64,000 bases of DNA from Rudaea sp. (GTDB lineage Bacteria; Pseudomonadota; Gammaproteobacteria; Xanthomonadales; Rhodanobacteraceae): positions 1-64,000 of the forward strand of contig JARLJU010000264.1 in assembly GCA_031291055.1 (NCBI GenBank). Reading direction: 5' to 3'. The position numbers and the translations under genes were made by a program. Positions within the stretch are counted from its first letter, which is position 1. Each line of letters begins with the position of its first letter. This document shows positions 28,514 to 42,231 of the stretch, one piece after another. The notes below the pieces were generated by a model. That model was not told the DNA's origin. It did not search any database and worked only from the letters and a program-made list of their open reading frames with translations.

Positions 28514-28525
28514 TATCGGGCTTCC

Positions 28526-28559
28526 CATCCCGGGCAGGAGGGAGAGAGTGCCCGGGATG
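28526..28559 (-). promoter_or_regulatory. Perfect hairpin in the rpoN leader
   Basis: Eleven-base arms CATCCCGGGCA (28526-28536) and TGCCCGGGATG (28549-28559) are exact inverted copies with a 12-base loop. The structure lies immediately upstream of the GTG start and abuts the GGGA ribosome-binding site. There is no T-run after it, so it is not a normal terminator. It could influence translation of rpoN or mark an mRNA processing site. Confidence 0.5.
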
Positions 28560-28561
28560 GC

Positions 28562-28592
28562 AGGATAGCGCCGTTGCAGGGCTGTCAGTCAA
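28562..28592 (-). promoter_or_regulatory. Possible sigma-70 promoter for rpoN
   Basis: On the minus strand TTGACT (28592-28587) and TATCCT (28567-28562) are 19 bases apart, a little long but otherwise close to the -35 and -10 consensus. It would give rpoN-hpf a transcript independent of the LPS genes upstream. Pattern only. Confidence 0.3.
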
Positions 28593-28695
28593 TCGGTCGA
28601 AACGCGCTATACTGCAAAAAGTTTGCCGCCGGTTTCAAAGCCGAGTTTGTGCAACTATCCGCCGGCGCATATTCGCAAGCCGCCCTGCGTTAAGC

Positions 28696-29415
28696 CTACA
28701 TGCGGAATTCCTTGCCGAGATAGACCTCGCGCACCTGATCGTTCGCCAGCACGTCGGCCGGCGCACCCTTGGCCAGCACCGCGCCGTCGCTCATGATGTA
28801 GGCGCGATCGCAGATGCCGAGGGTTTCGCGCACGTTGTGGTCGGTGATCAGGATGCCGATGCCGCGCGCCTTCAACTGGCGCACGATGCGCTGGATCTCC
28901 ACGACCGAGATCGGATCGATGCCGGCAAAGGGTTCATCAAGCAGCATGAAGCGCGGCTTGGCCGCGAGCGCGCGGGTGATTTCCACGCGCCGGCGCTCGC
29001 CGCCGGACAGACTCACACCCTTGTTGTCGGCGATATGCGAAATCTGCAGCTCCTCGAGCAGCGATTCGAGCTCGGTGCGGCGGCCGGCAGCATCCAGGTC
29101 GCCGCGCAGCTCCAGGATCGCCAGTACATTTTCGGCCACCGTGAGGCGCCGGAACACCGATGGCTCCTGTGGCAGGTAACCCACACCCAGGCGGGCACGT
29201 GCATGCATCGGCATCTGCGTGATGTCGTGCTTGTCGAGCGTGATGCGCCCTGCATCGGCGCCGATCAGTCCGACAACCATGTAGAACGTGGTGGTCTTGC
29301 CGGCGCCGTTCGGACCGAGCAGGCCGACGACTTCGCCCTGGCTCAGCGTGAAGTCGAAGTCGCGCACGACCGTGCGGCCGCGGAAACTCTTCTGCAACCC
29401 GACAGCATTGAGCAT
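28696..29415 (-). CDS. lptB: LPS export ABC transporter ATPase LptB
   Basis: A 239-residue ABC ATPase: Walker A GPNGAGKT at 34-41, signature LSGGERRR, Walker [13 protein letters not shown]. It powers LPS extraction from the inner membrane with LptF/LptG, which are not in this window. The order lptC-lptA-lptB-rpoN-hpf is the standard proteobacterial one. It follows lptA by one base. Confidence 0.97.
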   Translation of the reverse strand: MLNAVGLQKSFRGRTVVRDFDFTLSQGEVVGLLGPNGAGKTTTFYMVVGLIGADAGRITLDKHDITQMPMHARARLGVGYLPQEPSVFRRLTVAENVLAILELRGDLDAAGRRTELESLLEELQISHIADNKGVSLSGGERRRVEITRALAAKPRFMLLDEPFAGIDPISVVEIQRIVRQLKARGIGILITDHNVRETLGICDRAYIMSDGAVLAKGAPADVLANDQVREVYLGKEFRM

Positions 29416-29416
29416 G

Positions 29417-30097
29417 TCAGTGCTGTTCTTCGGGCTTGTTGTCGCCAGGCTTGGGCGCTGCGGGTTTGGCCTTCTTCGCCGCCGCAGTTGACGTGCCGAC
29501 CGGGAAGCCGCAGTTGTTCGTGCTCGCCGGCGCCGGTGACGAGTTCTTCGGCTCCATGATCACGTGCACGCGGCTGGTCGGCGAATTGTCGCCACTTTCC
29601 ATTTCCCCGGTCTTCGTGTTGTAGACCATGTGCTCGCCGTGAAATTCGCCCTTGTCCTTCTGCACCACGACAACATGGCCGGTCAGCACCGCCAGGCTGG
29701 TGTCGTTGTGAAAATCGATCGTGTCGGCATCGCCGGTCATCAGGCTGCAGTCGCCGTCGTGCACCTGCTGCATATGCGCCTGCTTGCCGACCAGCAGCAC
29801 GCGCGTGAGGCTGCCGGACTTGCCGTCCGCATCGAGCACGCCGCTGGGATTCTGGTAGATGGTCGCATGATCGCCGTGCGCCTTCATCGATCCCTGTGTC
29901 ATCACCACGTTGCCGTCCAGGTAGGTGATATTCGGCTCGTTGGCGGTATTGCTCTGGCTTTGCGTCGACTTCTGGTGATTCGCGTCGATGAACAGCTGCT
30001 GATCGCGATCGGTGCTCAGCGCCGCCGCGCCTGCCGCATGCAGCAGGCCGCAGGCGAGGCCGGCGTGGACAAGGAGTTTACTGAGTCGTGTTTGCAT
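29417..30097 (-). CDS. lptA: LPS transport periplasmic protein LptA
   Basis: A 226-residue protein with a signal peptide, an OstA/LptA beta-jellyroll ([20 protein letters not shown], then [20 protein letters not shown] and [19 protein letters not shown]), and a tail of about 40 residues rich in Pro, Ala and Lys not present in E. coli LptA. It forms the periplasmic bridge between LptC and LptD. The start at 30097 overlaps the end of lptC by 20 bases. Confidence 0.93.
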   Translation of the reverse strand: MQTRLSKLLVHAGLACGLLHAAGAAALSTDRDQQLFIDANHQKSTQSQSNTANEPNITYLDGNVVMTQGSMKAHGDHATIYQNPSGVLDADGKSGSLTRVLLVGKQAHMQQVHDGDCSLMTGDADTIDFHNDTSLAVLTGHVVVVQKDKGEFHGEHMVYNTKTGEMESGDNSPTSRVHVIMEPKNSSPAPASTNNCGFPVGTSTAAAKKAKPAAPKPGDNKPEEQH

Positions 30098-30734
30098 GGC
30101 TTTTGGGTTGCGCAATCCAGTGAACATCGGAGAAAAATTCCAGGTCCTTCAATCCTTCCAGATTGGCCTTCATGCCGACGCCGTGCGCAATATGGTTGGG
30201 ATCGATGATCGTCGCAAGCGCCGCCGTTTCCATGGTTGTCTGCTTCGGTTTCGGTTCGGTCGCCGGTTTGTCCTTGGGACCGGCGTCCTTGGGCGTGGTC
30301 TTGTCCTTGGGTGTCGTGGTCACCGTCAGGTCGGTGGTCAGCAATTGCAGCGGATCGACCGTCGCGGTTGGAATGCGGTGCATGTCGACCTTGCCTTCCA
30401 GCTTCATTATCGTGCCGTCCTTGTTGACCCAGGCCGAGTCCGACTTGCCCTTCCACAAGTTGCCGCTGTTGTCGACCATCACGTAGTCGGGCGTGGTCAG
30501 GTAGACCGAGCCGTCGTCTTCCTTGTGCGCAAGACGCGGACCGGTGACACTGAACGACAGTTTGCCGGCGTCGTCGAGTGCGTCGAGGGTAAAAGTGGCC
30601 AAAGTGTAGTCCGAGCGCGGCGGCCCCACAAACTGCGGCGCCTGATCGTGCGGCAGGAATACCCAGACCATGATTTGCGCGCCGAGCGCCAGCATGGCGA
30701 GCGCGATGATCGTGGCAAGCGTCTTGCGTTCCAT
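30078..30734 (-). CDS. lptC: LPS export system protein LptC
   Basis: A 218-residue protein with one N-terminal membrane anchor (about 7-26) and the DUF1239 jellyroll (DYTLATFTLDALDDAGKLSF, LTTPDYVMVDNSGN, GKVDMHRI). A Lys/Pro/Thr-rich insert lies at about 145-170, before the terminal region GVGMKANLEGLKDLEFFSDV. It receives LPS from LptBFG and passes it to LptA. Start and stop overlap those of kdsC and lptA. Confidence 0.93.
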   Translation of the reverse strand: MERKTLATIIALAMLALGAQIMVWVFLPHDQAPQFVGPPRSDYTLATFTLDALDDAGKLSFSVTGPRLAHKEDDGSVYLTTPDYVMVDNSGNLWKGKSDSAWVNKDGTIMKLEGKVDMHRIPTATVDPLQLLTTDLTVTTTPKDKTTPKDAGPKDKPATEPKPKQTTMETAALATIIDPNHIAHGVGMKANLEGLKDLEFFSDVHWIAQPKSHANTTQ

Positions 30735-31282
30735 CAGCTGAACCGCGCCAGTTCGCTCTCGGCCCTGTCCTGTGCGGCCAGCAGCAGGTCGCAGACTTCG
30801 CGCACCGCGCCTTCGCCGCCGCGATGCTGCGTGCGCCAGTGCGCGTGCTCGCGTACCCATGGGTGGGCGTTGGCCACGGCAAGCGCAAGACCGACACGGC
30901 GCATGGTCGCCAGATCCGGCAGGTCGTCGCCGCAATAGCTGGATTGTTCCGGCGTCAGCTTGAGCGCATGGATCAACTGTTCGTAGCAGGCCAGTTTGTT
31001 CGCCTGATCCTGATACACGTGGGCGATACCCAGTTCGGCGGTGCGCTCGGTCACCATGTGGCTCATGCGTGCGGTGATGATCGCCACCTCGATGCCGTTC
31101 GCCATCAGCCGTTTCAGGCCGAAGCCATCGTGGACGTGAAACGATTTCAGCTCGCGGCCGTCGTCGCTGTAGCACAGTTTGCCGTCGGTCATCACGCCAT
31201 CGACGTCGAATATCGCGAGTTTGATTTTCGCGGCACGTTCGCGGATTGCGGCAGGCAGATCGTTGAAATGGGAATAGGGCAT
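30734..31282 (-). CDS. kdsC: 3-deoxy-D-manno-octulosonate-8-phosphate phosphatase
   Basis: A 182-residue HAD phosphatase of the KdsC type. D26 and D28 in IFDVDGVMTDG are nucleophile and acid/base, and GDDLPDLATM is the metal-binding motif IV. It lacks a cap domain, as usual for this tetrameric enzyme. It makes free Kdo for LPS core synthesis. The start at 31282 is chosen as the family start; the stop overlaps the lptC start. Confidence 0.95.
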   Translation of the reverse strand: MPYSHFNDLPAAIRERAAKIKLAIFDVDGVMTDGKLCYSDDGRELKSFHVHDGFGLKRLMANGIEVAIITARMSHMVTERTAELGIAHVYQDQANKLACYEQLIHALKLTPEQSSYCGDDLPDLATMRRVGLALAVANAHPWVREHAHWRTQHRGGEGAVREVCDLLLAAQDRAESELARFS

Positions 31283-31410
31283 CTTTAAGCGCGGGCTGAG
31301 GGCGAAAGGGCCAGAACCGAGGGCTGATGTAGCCACAGGCATGCGCGGGTATTCTCACCCGGCAGGGTTAAGGAACGCAAAACGGGGGAATTCCCGTTCG
31401 CCCTTACACG

Positions 31411-32436
31411 TCAAACGACGCGTGCGCGCAACAGATCGTGAATATTCAGCGCGCCGACGACGCGGTTGTCGGCATTGACGACCAGCAGCGCATGAATCTT
31501 GTGTGCCTCCATCAGCCGCGCGGCCTCGATCGCCAGCTTGTCGCCGCCGATGGTCTTCGGCTGCACCGTCATCAGCGCAGTGACGGGCGTGGTACGCAGG
31601 TCCACGTTCTTGTTGTCCACGGCGCGGCGCAGGTCGCCGTCGGTGAACACTCCGAGCAGGCGTTGCTGCGCATCGACAATGGCGGTCATGCCCAGTCCCT
31701 TGCGGGTCATTTCCACCAGCGCGGCCGACAGGTTCGCATCGGCGCCGATACACGGGATCTGCTCGCCGACGTGCATGATGTCGCTGATATGCAGCAGCAG
31801 GCGGCGGCCGAGGGTTCCGGCCGGATGCGAGCGGGCGAAGTCCTCGTCGGTGAACCCGCGCGCTTCGAGCAATGCGATCGCCAGCGCGTCGCCCATCACC
31901 AGGGCCGCTGTCGTGCTGGCCGTGGGCGCCAGGCCCAACGGGCACGCCTCGGCCGGCACGCTGACATCCAGGTGCACGTCGCCCATTGCCGCGAGCGACG
32001 AGGCGGGATTGCCGGTCATCACGACCAGCGGAATACCCTGGCGCTTTATCACCGGCAGAATGGTAAGCAATTCATCGGTTTCGCCTGAATTGGACAGCGC
32101 CAGCACGACGTCTTTCTGCGTGATCATGCCAAGGTCGCCATGGCTGGCTTCGCCGGGATGCACGAAGAACGCCGGCGTTCCGGTCGAGGCCAGGGTCGCG
32201 GCGATCTTGCGCGCAATGTGGCCGGATTTGCCCATGCCGGACACGACAACGCGGCCCGGACACTCGAACATCAGCTGACAGGCGCGCAAAAAAGCGTCGT
32301 CGATACGGTTTTTCAGTACGTCGATCGCGCGCGCTTCGGTGTCGATGACGACCAGGGCGCTGCGTTTGAGCGCGTCCGCGTGGAGCATGGGATGGGTCAG
32401 GGGCGCCACTGGGACGGCATGCAGTTGTGCATTCAT
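31411..32436 (-). CDS. kdsD: Arabinose-5-phosphate isomerase KdsD
   Basis: A 341-residue protein: an SIS domain (about 40-190) with SGMGKSGHIARKIAATLAST and LSNSGETDELL, then two CBS domains. It converts ribulose 5-phosphate to arabinose 5-phosphate, the first step of Kdo synthesis. The start at 32436 gives the usual length; an open frame extends upstream to 32646 but would overlap the divergent ibaG gene. It heads the LPS operon and is divergent from ibaG-murA. Confidence 0.94.
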   Translation of the reverse strand: MNAQLHAVPVAPLTHPMLHADALKRSALVVIDTEARAIDVLKNRIDDAFLRACQLMFECPGRVVVSGMGKSGHIARKIAATLASTGTPAFFVHPGEASHGDLGMITQKDVVLALSNSGETDELLTILPVIKRQGIPLVVMTGNPASSLAAMGDVHLDVSVPAEACPLGLAPTASTTAALVMGDALAIALLEARGFTDEDFARSHPAGTLGRRLLLHISDIMHVGEQIPCIGADANLSAALVEMTRKGLGMTAIVDAQQRLLGVFTDGDLRRAVDNKNVDLRTTPVTALMTVQPKTIGGDKLAIEAARLMEAHKIHALLVVNADNRVVGALNIHDLLRARVV

Positions 32437-32630
32437 GGGCAACGGATGCCAGAAGAAAATCGCGGGTTCGTCCCGCTCCGGGTTTCTGCGACCAAGGAAT
32501 TTCAGTACCATGCGCAACCCATATTGTAACCTGTCGGCCCCTGCGAATGCGTCAGACGGCCGAAACCTGCCGACCGTCGCATTCCCGCCGCGACAGTCAT
32601 GCCCGCGTCGCGCCACAAACAAGCCCCTCG

Positions 32631-34129
<1,499 letters not shown>

Positions 34130-34146
34130 TTTGATTGTCGGCGACG

Positions 34147-34175
34147 CAGGCCGTCGTCATGGCGGCGACGGCCTG
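34147..34175 (+). terminator. Hairpin after murA, probable terminator
   Basis: Perfect 10-base arms CAGGCCGTCG (34147-34156) and CGACGGCCTG (34166-34175) with a 9-base loop follow the murA stop. The T-run is weak (AATTTATCGTCTTTG), so this may be an incomplete intrinsic terminator or an mRNA-stabilising end. Confidence 0.55.
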
Positions 34176-34191
34176 AATTTATCGTCTTTGT

Positions 34192-34585
34192 CCGTCATTC
34201 CCGCGTAGGCTGGAATCGAGCCTGCCGTCATTCCAGCGAAAGCCGGAATCCAATTCCTTCTTGGTGCTGATCGTCAAAGCAGAGCTTCCATTCCTGCTGC
34301 GGAGGAGCGGGTGACTTCTTTCTTTACACGAGTAAAGAAAGAGTCACCGAGAAAGAAAGCATGTTGGTCTGCGCCCATGTTTTACGTTCCGCACACCTGC
34401 AAAGTTGCGGATCGTTCCAATCCACCAGGCGGGGGCGCCGAATAGGCGCTGCCGTCAAGTAATGCCGGCGATGCAAGCAGCGCCGACCAAGAGAAGTTAC
34501 TCGCTCGCCGGTACGGCGAGTGAAAGCTCTGCATGTATGATCAAAACCAAGAAAGAACTGGATTCCTGCCTGCGCAGGAATGACG
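34192..34585. repeat. Repeat-filled intergenic island
   Basis: About 470 bases without a gene (34130-34599). It holds two direct copies of a CGTCATTCC-x(13)-GGAATC element (34192-34217 and 34225-34251) and one inverted copy (34560-34585), so the island is bracketed by inverted elements. Between them are a 39-base hairpin (34310-34348, arms GGTGACTTCTTTCTTTAC and GTAAAGAAAGAGTCACC with one mismatch) and a copy of the CTCGCCG/CGGCGAG hairpin (34504-34520) that also occurs near 10660. Elements like these are scattered in Xanthomonadales genomes. No coding sequence is supported. Confidence 0.65.
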
Positions 34586-34599
34586 AGCTGAGCGAAGCG

Positions 34600-35319
34600 T
34601 CAGTGCTGCCCCGTCGTCAGGCGCATCGTAATGGTCTCTCCATTCTTCTCGACCTGTTCGATCTGCACCGGCAAAAAGCCGCGCTGCGGCGCGAACCAGC
34701 TCGTGGTGCTGCGTTTGCTGTCGCCGCCGCGGTCGCGCTCGATCTTGATGGCGTCGATGTTGACGCCAGCCAGCGCCAGGGTTTCGTGACTGCTCGGCAC
34801 GTAATGCTGGTCGGAAACCTTGTCCTTTTCCACGACGCGATAATCCAGATCGGTGGCGCCGGACTTCAGGTCCGCCATCAGGGCCAGCGTCACCAGATGG
34901 CGATCCATCGCTGGCGCATCCAGCGCGACGCTGGCTGCCTTGCCGTTGTCGTTCGTGCTGGCAGTTTTCGTTGCCCAGTCGAAGTCGATCGTCGTGTCGC
35001 GCGACTTGATTGCGGCCTTCTGCGCATAGTTGTAGTGCAACCCCCGCGGCTTGCCCGCGTCCCAGCGAAAAGTGGATTTTTCCACCACGTCCAGTCCCAG
35101 CAATGAGGCCATGCCCGCCGTGCCGTGGGTCTGGCTGGCAAAGTCCCAGTCGCCGTTGGCTGCCGGACGCAGGTCCAGCGTGGCGTGGCCGATTTCCTTG
35201 CCATTGCGCAGTACCTGATAGTCGGCGTGGAACGATTGCAGTGGCGCGTCGGCGGCGAATGCCATGCCGGCGCAAGCGAGCAGCAGGATCGTGGTGGTTG
35301 CGATGCCGCGAAAAAACAT
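34600..35319 (-). CDS. Periplasmic DUF3108 protein
   Basis: A 239-residue protein with a signal peptide (FRGIATTTILLLACAGMAFA) and a DUF3108 body: FHADYQVLRNGKEIGHATLD, a central SLLGLDVVEKSTFRW and a C-terminal FLPVQIEQVEKNGETITMRL. The start is taken at 35319 because GGAG is six bases upstream; ATG at 35325 is too close to it. DUF3108 proteins are secreted or periplasmic and of unknown function, and often sit next to purN/purM in this order. It is 76 bases after purN on the same strand. Confidence 0.85.
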   Translation of the reverse strand: MFFRGIATTTILLLACAGMAFAADAPLQSFHADYQVLRNGKEIGHATLDLRPAANGDWDFASQTHGTAGMASLLGLDVVEKSTFRWDAGKPRGLHYNYAQKAAIKSRDTTIDFDWATKTASTNDNGKAASVALDAPAMDRHLVTLALMADLKSGATDLDYRVVEKDKVSDQHYVPSSHETLALAGVNIDAIKIERDRGGDSKRSTTSWFAPQRGFLPVQIEQVEKNGETITMRLTTGQH

Positions 35320-35395
35320 GGCCATCTCCGGTGATGAAGAGCGATGTCCCAGCTTGCCACGCGGAAACTGAACCCATCGTATCGCGACGAGCCCT

Positions 35396-36055
35396 TCAAC
35401 CCGGCAGCATGATTGCCTTGTCGTCCAGCCTGAGCGGAACGCGAAGTGCACAGCCGTCGAACTCGACGCCGTCGACGCCGAGCACGATCCGGCCTTGTGC
35501 GAGCAAGGCGACAGCCGCGACCAGCAGCCGGTGTTCGCGACTCAGCAGCCGCGCGGCCAGCGTATCAGGGCTGTCGTCCGGCTGGATCGGCAGCTCGATC
35601 TGTGCGATCACGGGGCCGCCGTCGAGTTCTGCAGTGACGAAGTGGACGCTGGCGCCGTGCACGCTGTCGCCTGCTTGCAGCGCGCGAGCATGCGTGTTCA
35701 GGCCCGGATATTTCGGCAGCAGGGAAGGATGGATGTTGACAGCCTTGCCGCGCCACTGTCCGATCACGGCCGGATCAATCACGCGCATGAATCCGGCGAA
35801 GACGATCAGGTCGGGCGAAAATTCCGCCGCATGGGAGAACAGTGCGCGGTCGAAGCTGGCGCGATCCGGATATTCGCGCGGTGGCAAGGCCAACGCGGCG
35901 ATGCCGGCATTGCGGGCAAGGTCGAGCGCGGGTGCCCTGGTCTTGTCCGAGAGCAGGGCACGCAGGCGGATGGGCAGGTCGCCACGTGTCTGCGCCGACA
36001 GCAGTGCCGCGAAATTGCTGCCGCGACCGGAGGCGAGGACGACGACATTGAACAT
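35396..36055 (-). CDS. purN: Phosphoribosylglycinamide formyltransferase
   Basis: A 219-residue GAR transformylase using 10-formyl-THF in step 3 of purine synthesis. The start gives MFNVVVLASGRGSNFAALL; the catalytic residues N107, H109 (NIHPSLLPKYPG) and D145 (ELDGGPVIAQ) are all present. Start at 36055 fits the family. It follows purM by 16 bases, forming the usual purM-purN pair. Confidence 0.97.
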   Translation of the reverse strand: MFNVVVLASGRGSNFAALLSAQTRGDLPIRLRALLSDKTRAPALDLARNAGIAALALPPREYPDRASFDRALFSHAAEFSPDLIVFAGFMRVIDPAVIGQWRGKAVNIHPSLLPKYPGLNTHARALQAGDSVHGASVHFVTAELDGGPVIAQIELPIQPDDSPDTLAARLLSREHRLLVAAVALLAQGRIVLGVDGVEFDGCALRVPLRLDDKAIMLPG

Positions 36056-36071
36056 GTCAGGCCAGCGCGGG

Positions 36072-37148
36072 TCAGGCGATGTGCACGCGTTCGTCGCCCT
36101 TCGTTGCAACGACTTCGCCGATCGGCCACGCATTCAATCCCCGCTGCGCAAGCGTATCGACCGTCGCCGCGGCAGCGTCACGCGCCACGATCACGGTATA
36201 GCCGATGCCGCAATTGAACGTGCGCCACATTTCGTTTTGCGCAACCTTGCCTTCGTGCTGCAGCCAGTCGAACACGGCGGGAAGTTTCCACGCTGAACTG
36301 TCCAGCGCGATGCCGAGCGCATCCGGTACGACGCGGATGATGTTCTCGGTGAGGCCGCCGCCCGTGATGTGGGCCATGCCGTGAATGCAGGGCTGCGGGC
36401 CCAGGGACGAGGATTGGTTTCGGAGCAGTTGCAGGATCGGTTTGACGTAGATCGTGGTCGGTGCGAGCAACGCGTCGGCAAGTGTGACGCCGCCAAGATC
36501 CAGATCGAACCGGCCGTTGTCGGCATCGATGCCGGCGCGGGCCAGGATCTTGCGGATCAGAGAATAGCCATTGGAATGCGGGCCACTGGATGCGACACCG
36601 ATGATCGTATCGCCGGACTTGATCTTGCCGCCGTCGATCAGTGCGGATTTCTCCACTGCGCCGACGCAGAAACCCGCCAGGTCGTACTCGCCAGGCGGAT
36701 ACATGTCCGGCATCTCGGCGGTTTCCCCGCCAATCAGGGCGCAGCCGGCCAGTTCGCAGCCGCGGGCAATGCCGCCGATCACGCTCACGGCAGTATCGAC
36801 GTCGAGCTTGCCGGTGGCGAAGTAGTCGAGGAAAAACAGGGGTTCGGCACCCTGCACCAGCACGTCGTTGACGCACATGCCTACCAGGTCGATGCCGATG
36901 GTCTCATGGCGGCCGAGCATCTGCGCCAGTTTCAGCTTGGTGCCGACGCCATCGGTGCCGGATACGAGCACTGGTTCACGATAGCGCCCGCCCAGCTCGA
37001 ACAGCGCGCCGAAGCCGCCGAGGCCTGCCATTACCTCCTTGCGGAAGGTGCGTGCGACCAAGGGTTTGATGCGCTCGACGACTTCCTCGCCGGCATCGAT
37101 ATCCACGCCGGCGGCGCGGTAAGTCAAGGCTTGCTTGTCGGCGGACAT
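36072..37148 (-). CDS. purM: Phosphoribosylformylglycinamidine cyclo-ligase
   Basis: A 358-residue AIR synthetase for step 5 of purine synthesis. [56 protein letters not shown] and [16 protein letters not shown] are in the expected order. The start at 37148 gives a typical length although the open frame extends far upstream. It is divergent from the DUF2066 gene. Confidence 0.97.
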   Translation of the reverse strand: MSADKQALTYRAAGVDIDAGEEVVERIKPLVARTFRKEVMAGLGGFGALFELGGRYREPVLVSGTDGVGTKLKLAQMLGRHETIGIDLVGMCVNDVLVQGAEPLFFLDYFATGKLDVDTAVSVIGGIARGCELAGCALIGGETAEMPDMYPPGEYDLAGFCVGAVEKSALIDGGKIKSGDTIIGVASSGPHSNGYSLIRKILARAGIDADNGRFDLDLGGVTLADALLAPTTIYVKPILQLLRNQSSSLGPQPCIHGMAHITGGGLTENIIRVVPDALGIALDSSAWKLPAVFDWLQHEGKVAQNEMWRTFNCGIGYTVIVARDAAAATVDTLAQRGLNAWPIGEVVATKGDERVHIA

Positions 37149-37244
37149 TGCGCTGATTCGCGGGAACTGGGCCACGCATGATAGACGTTCGCACCGCGAT
37201 TGGGCAGACTTGCCTGATCGCTGCCGTTTCCATGGACCATCGCC

Positions 37245-37916
37245 TTGCCTGCCGCCTGTTCCCGCTGCCTGTCTGCCGTCCTTCTCGTTCTGGCTGCGCT
37301 GTCGCCAGCGATGGCGAACGCCGGCGCGAGTCTGTATACGGGCCAGGTGCCGGTGAACTCGCAGTCCGATGCCGAGCGTGGCGAGGCACTCAAGAGCGCG
37401 CTCGCCCAGGTCGTGGTCAAGCTGACCGGCGACACCGCGGTGCTGGCCAAGCCCGACGTGGCCAAGGCGGTCGCCGGTGCAGAGCACTATGTGCAGCAAT
37501 ACCAGTACACCCAGGAAATGGCCACCGATACCGGCCAGCCTCAGGCGCGGCTGACTCTGGTCGCGCAGTTCGACCGCGACGCCGTCGACAAGCTGCTGCG
37601 TGATCTGGGGCTTGCACATGGTGGCGGCGACGCGCCACAGGCTGCCGCGGAAGTCCAGTCGGGCAGTTACCACGTCTGGGTGAGCGGGATAAACTCGGCC
37701 GAGGACTACGCGCGGCTGATCGGCAGCCTGTCGCGCAACGAACTCGTGCGTGGCGTGCAGGCCGAACAGGCGCGCGGCGACGGCGTGCAGCTCAGGCTCG
37801 ATGTCACCGGCCCGCTGTCGCGGCTGCTGGAGACGCTGTCCGCAGGCCCGGTTCGCGTGCTCAATGCCAAGCCGCCGGTGACAGGCGTGGACGCGCTGCT
37901 CGGCATGCAGCCATGA
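37245..37916 (+). CDS. Secreted DUF2066 protein
   Basis: A protein of about 223 residues with a signal peptide ([17 protein letters not shown]) and the DUF2066 core ([40 protein letters not shown]). The start is uncertain: after an in-frame stop at 37215 the first usable codon is TTG at 37245; an ATG at 37232 is out of frame. Position between purM and hda is conserved in Xanthomonadales. Function unknown. Confidence 0.8.
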   Translation: MPAACSRCLSAVLLVLAALSPAMANAGASLYTGQVPVNSQSDAERGEALKSALAQVVVKLTGDTAVLAKPDVAKAVAGAEHYVQQYQYTQEMATDTGQPQARLTLVAQFDRDAVDKLLRDLGLAHGGGDAPQAAAEVQSGSYHVWVSGINSAEDYARLIGSLSRNELVRGVQAEQARGDGVQLRLDVTGPLSRLLETLSAGPVRVLNAKPPVTGVDALLGMQP

Positions 37917-37932
37917 CCGCTGCCCGCACTTC

Positions 37933-38562
37933 ATGTCGCCGAAGCTGAATTCATCCGGGTTGATTGCGGCCACCCGCTCCGGCCCATCGCCCTCTCTGTG
38001 GCGGCATCTGCCGAACGCCCTGACGCTGATGCGCATGCTGCTCGTCGTGCCTTTGGCGTGGATGATCCGTGAGGCGCATTTCGACGCCGCCGTGCTGGTT
38101 GCAGCGGCAGCCGGCGCCAGCGATGCCCTGGACGGCTGGCTGGCCAAACGCTACGGCTGGCAGAGCTGGCTGGGCGGCGTGCTCGATCCGATCGCCGACA
38201 AATTGATGTTGATCGCCTGTTTCCTGTCGCTGGGCATGATCGATGCGCATCCGGCCTGGCTGACCTGGCTCGTCGTCGGCCGCGATGTCGTCATCGTGCT
38301 CGGCGCCGTGATCTACCACAACTTCGTCGGCCGCATTACCGCGCAACCGACGTTGCTGTCCAAGATTACCACTTGTATACAAATTTCCTATGTGCTCCTG
38401 CAGCTCGTGCATCTGAGTTCGTGGATACAGATGCCAGCGCCGCTGCTGAACGGCATGGTCTGGCTGGTGGCGGCATTCACCCTGGCCAGCGGCGTGCAAT
38501 ATGTGGTGATATGGTCGCGCAAGGCGGCGCACGAGTCGCGCCGTTCGGGGGAGGTTTCATGA
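37933..38562 (+). CDS. CDP-alcohol phosphatidyltransferase
   Basis: A 209-residue membrane enzyme with five or six helices. The family active-site motif is present as [20 protein letters not shown] followed by VLDPIADK, supplying the four aspartates; the usual Ala-Arg is Ala-Lys here. It forms phospholipids such as PG phosphate or a related lipid by displacing CMP from CDP-diacylglycerol. Exact product (PgsA-like or cardiolipin-type) is not clear. The stop overlaps the AI-2E gene start. Confidence 0.88.
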   Translation: MSPKLNSSGLIAATRSGPSPSLWRHLPNALTLMRMLLVVPLAWMIREAHFDAAVLVAAAAGASDALDGWLAKRYGWQSWLGGVLDPIADKLMLIACFLSLGMIDAHPAWLTWLVVGRDVVIVLGAVIYHNFVGRITAQPTLLSKITTCIQISYVLLQLVHLSSWIQMPAPLLNGMVWLVAAFTLASGVQYVVIWSRKAAHESRRSGEVS

Positions 38563-39706
38563 CGCCGCGGATCGCACTGCGCTGGCAGATGCTGGTGCTC
38601 GTGCTGGTGATCGCCGGCGTGTTGTGGCTGCTGGCGCCGGTCCTGACGCCATTCGCGATTGCCGCGATGTTCGCCTACCTGTTCGATCCGCTCGCCAGCT
38701 GGCTGCAGCGGCGCGGACTCGGCCGCAACCTGGCGGTGACGATAGTTTTCCTGAGCCTGATCCTGGTTCTGATCGTCGTCCTGCTGCTGCTGCTGCCTTA
38801 TCTGCAGCGCCAGATCGCGGCGTTCTTCGCGCACCTGCCGCAATGGCTCGGCTGGTTCCGTGATGTCGCCGTGCCGTGGCTCAACGAAAAATTCAAGCTG
38901 GATCTGGAATTGCCGGATACCTCGCAGCTTGCCGCCATTCTGCAGGAACACTGGAAGGAAGCGGGCGGCGCAGCGGCCAGCATCGTTTCGCAGATATCGA
39001 AATCCGGCATCGCCGTGCTGTCATGGATGATGCGTCTGATTGTGATCCCGGTGGCTTTTTTCTATCTGCTGCGCGACTGGCACATGATCATCGATCGCGT
39101 CCACGATCTGCTGCCGCGTTCGGTTGAGCCTACCGTGACGCGTTTGGCGCGCGAGTCGGACGAAACCCTCGGCGGTTTCGTTCGCGGCCAGGTGTCAGTC
39201 ATGATCGTGCTTGGCGTGCTCTACGCGATCGCTTTGCTGGCCGTCGGTATCGATGTCGGCCCGTTGATCGGCATGATTGCCGGTCTGATCAGTTTCGTGC
39301 CGTACCTGGGCAGTATCACCGGCGTGCTGATGGGTGTGATTGCCGCGCTTGTGCAATACCATGACTGGACGCATGTGATTCTGGTCGTGGTCGTGTTCGT
39401 GGTCGGCAATCTGCTCGAAGGCTATGTGCTGGTGCCGCGCCTGGTCGGCGAAAAAATCGGTTTGCCGCCACTCGCGGTGATCTTCGCGATCCTTGCCGGT
39501 GGCGAGTTGTTCGGCTTCCTCGGCGTGCTGCTCGCGTTGCCGATCGCGTCCGTGGCGATGGTGTTGCTGCGCTATGCCTATGAGCGTTACCGCGCCAGCG
39601 CGCTGTATCGCAGTGGTCGCGACGCCGTCATTGTCGTTCCGGGCGACACGCAGGCAGCGACAACGACCGCGATCATCGCAAAACCCGAATCCCCGTCAGG
39701 CGGAGC

Positions 39707-39710
<4 letters not shown>
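38559..39710 (+). CDS. AI-2E/PerM family transporter
   Basis: A 383-residue polytopic protein with the family plan: two or three N-terminal helices, an extended middle region (about 90-150), then helices with FVRGQVSVMIVLGVLYAIAL and FVPYLGSITGVLMGV, and the end FGFLGVLLALPIASVAMVLL. Members include autoinducer-2 exporters and Na+/H+ antiporters, so substrate is unknown. ATG at 38559 overlaps the previous stop, with GGAGG upstream. It also overlaps hda. Confidence 0.9.
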
Positions 39711-42060
<2,350 letters not shown>

Positions 42061-42116
42061 GCGGAAAGTCTGCGGCACCAAGGGTCTCGCCTAGTCTAAC
42101 GGCAGTCGCTCGCGGT

Positions 42117-42153
42117 TTGACGCGTGCCCGTCAAAATAGTACCATTTAAGTAC
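42117..42153 (+). promoter_or_regulatory. Possible suf promoter and operator
   Basis: TTGACG (42117-42122) and TACCAT (42140-42145) are 17 bases apart, a plausible sigma-70 promoter for the suf operon. A palindromic-looking element, AGTAC-CATTTAA-GTAC (42138-42153), covers the -10 box. That is where an Rrf2-family autorepressor would bind. It does not match the known E. coli IscR sites closely. Confidence 0.35.
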
Positions 42154-42231
42154 ACTTTTATTGAGAGTGCGCGCATGGATGCACGCTTTTTGACGTTCGT
42201 CATCAGGGATGACGACAAAAGGAACATCACC

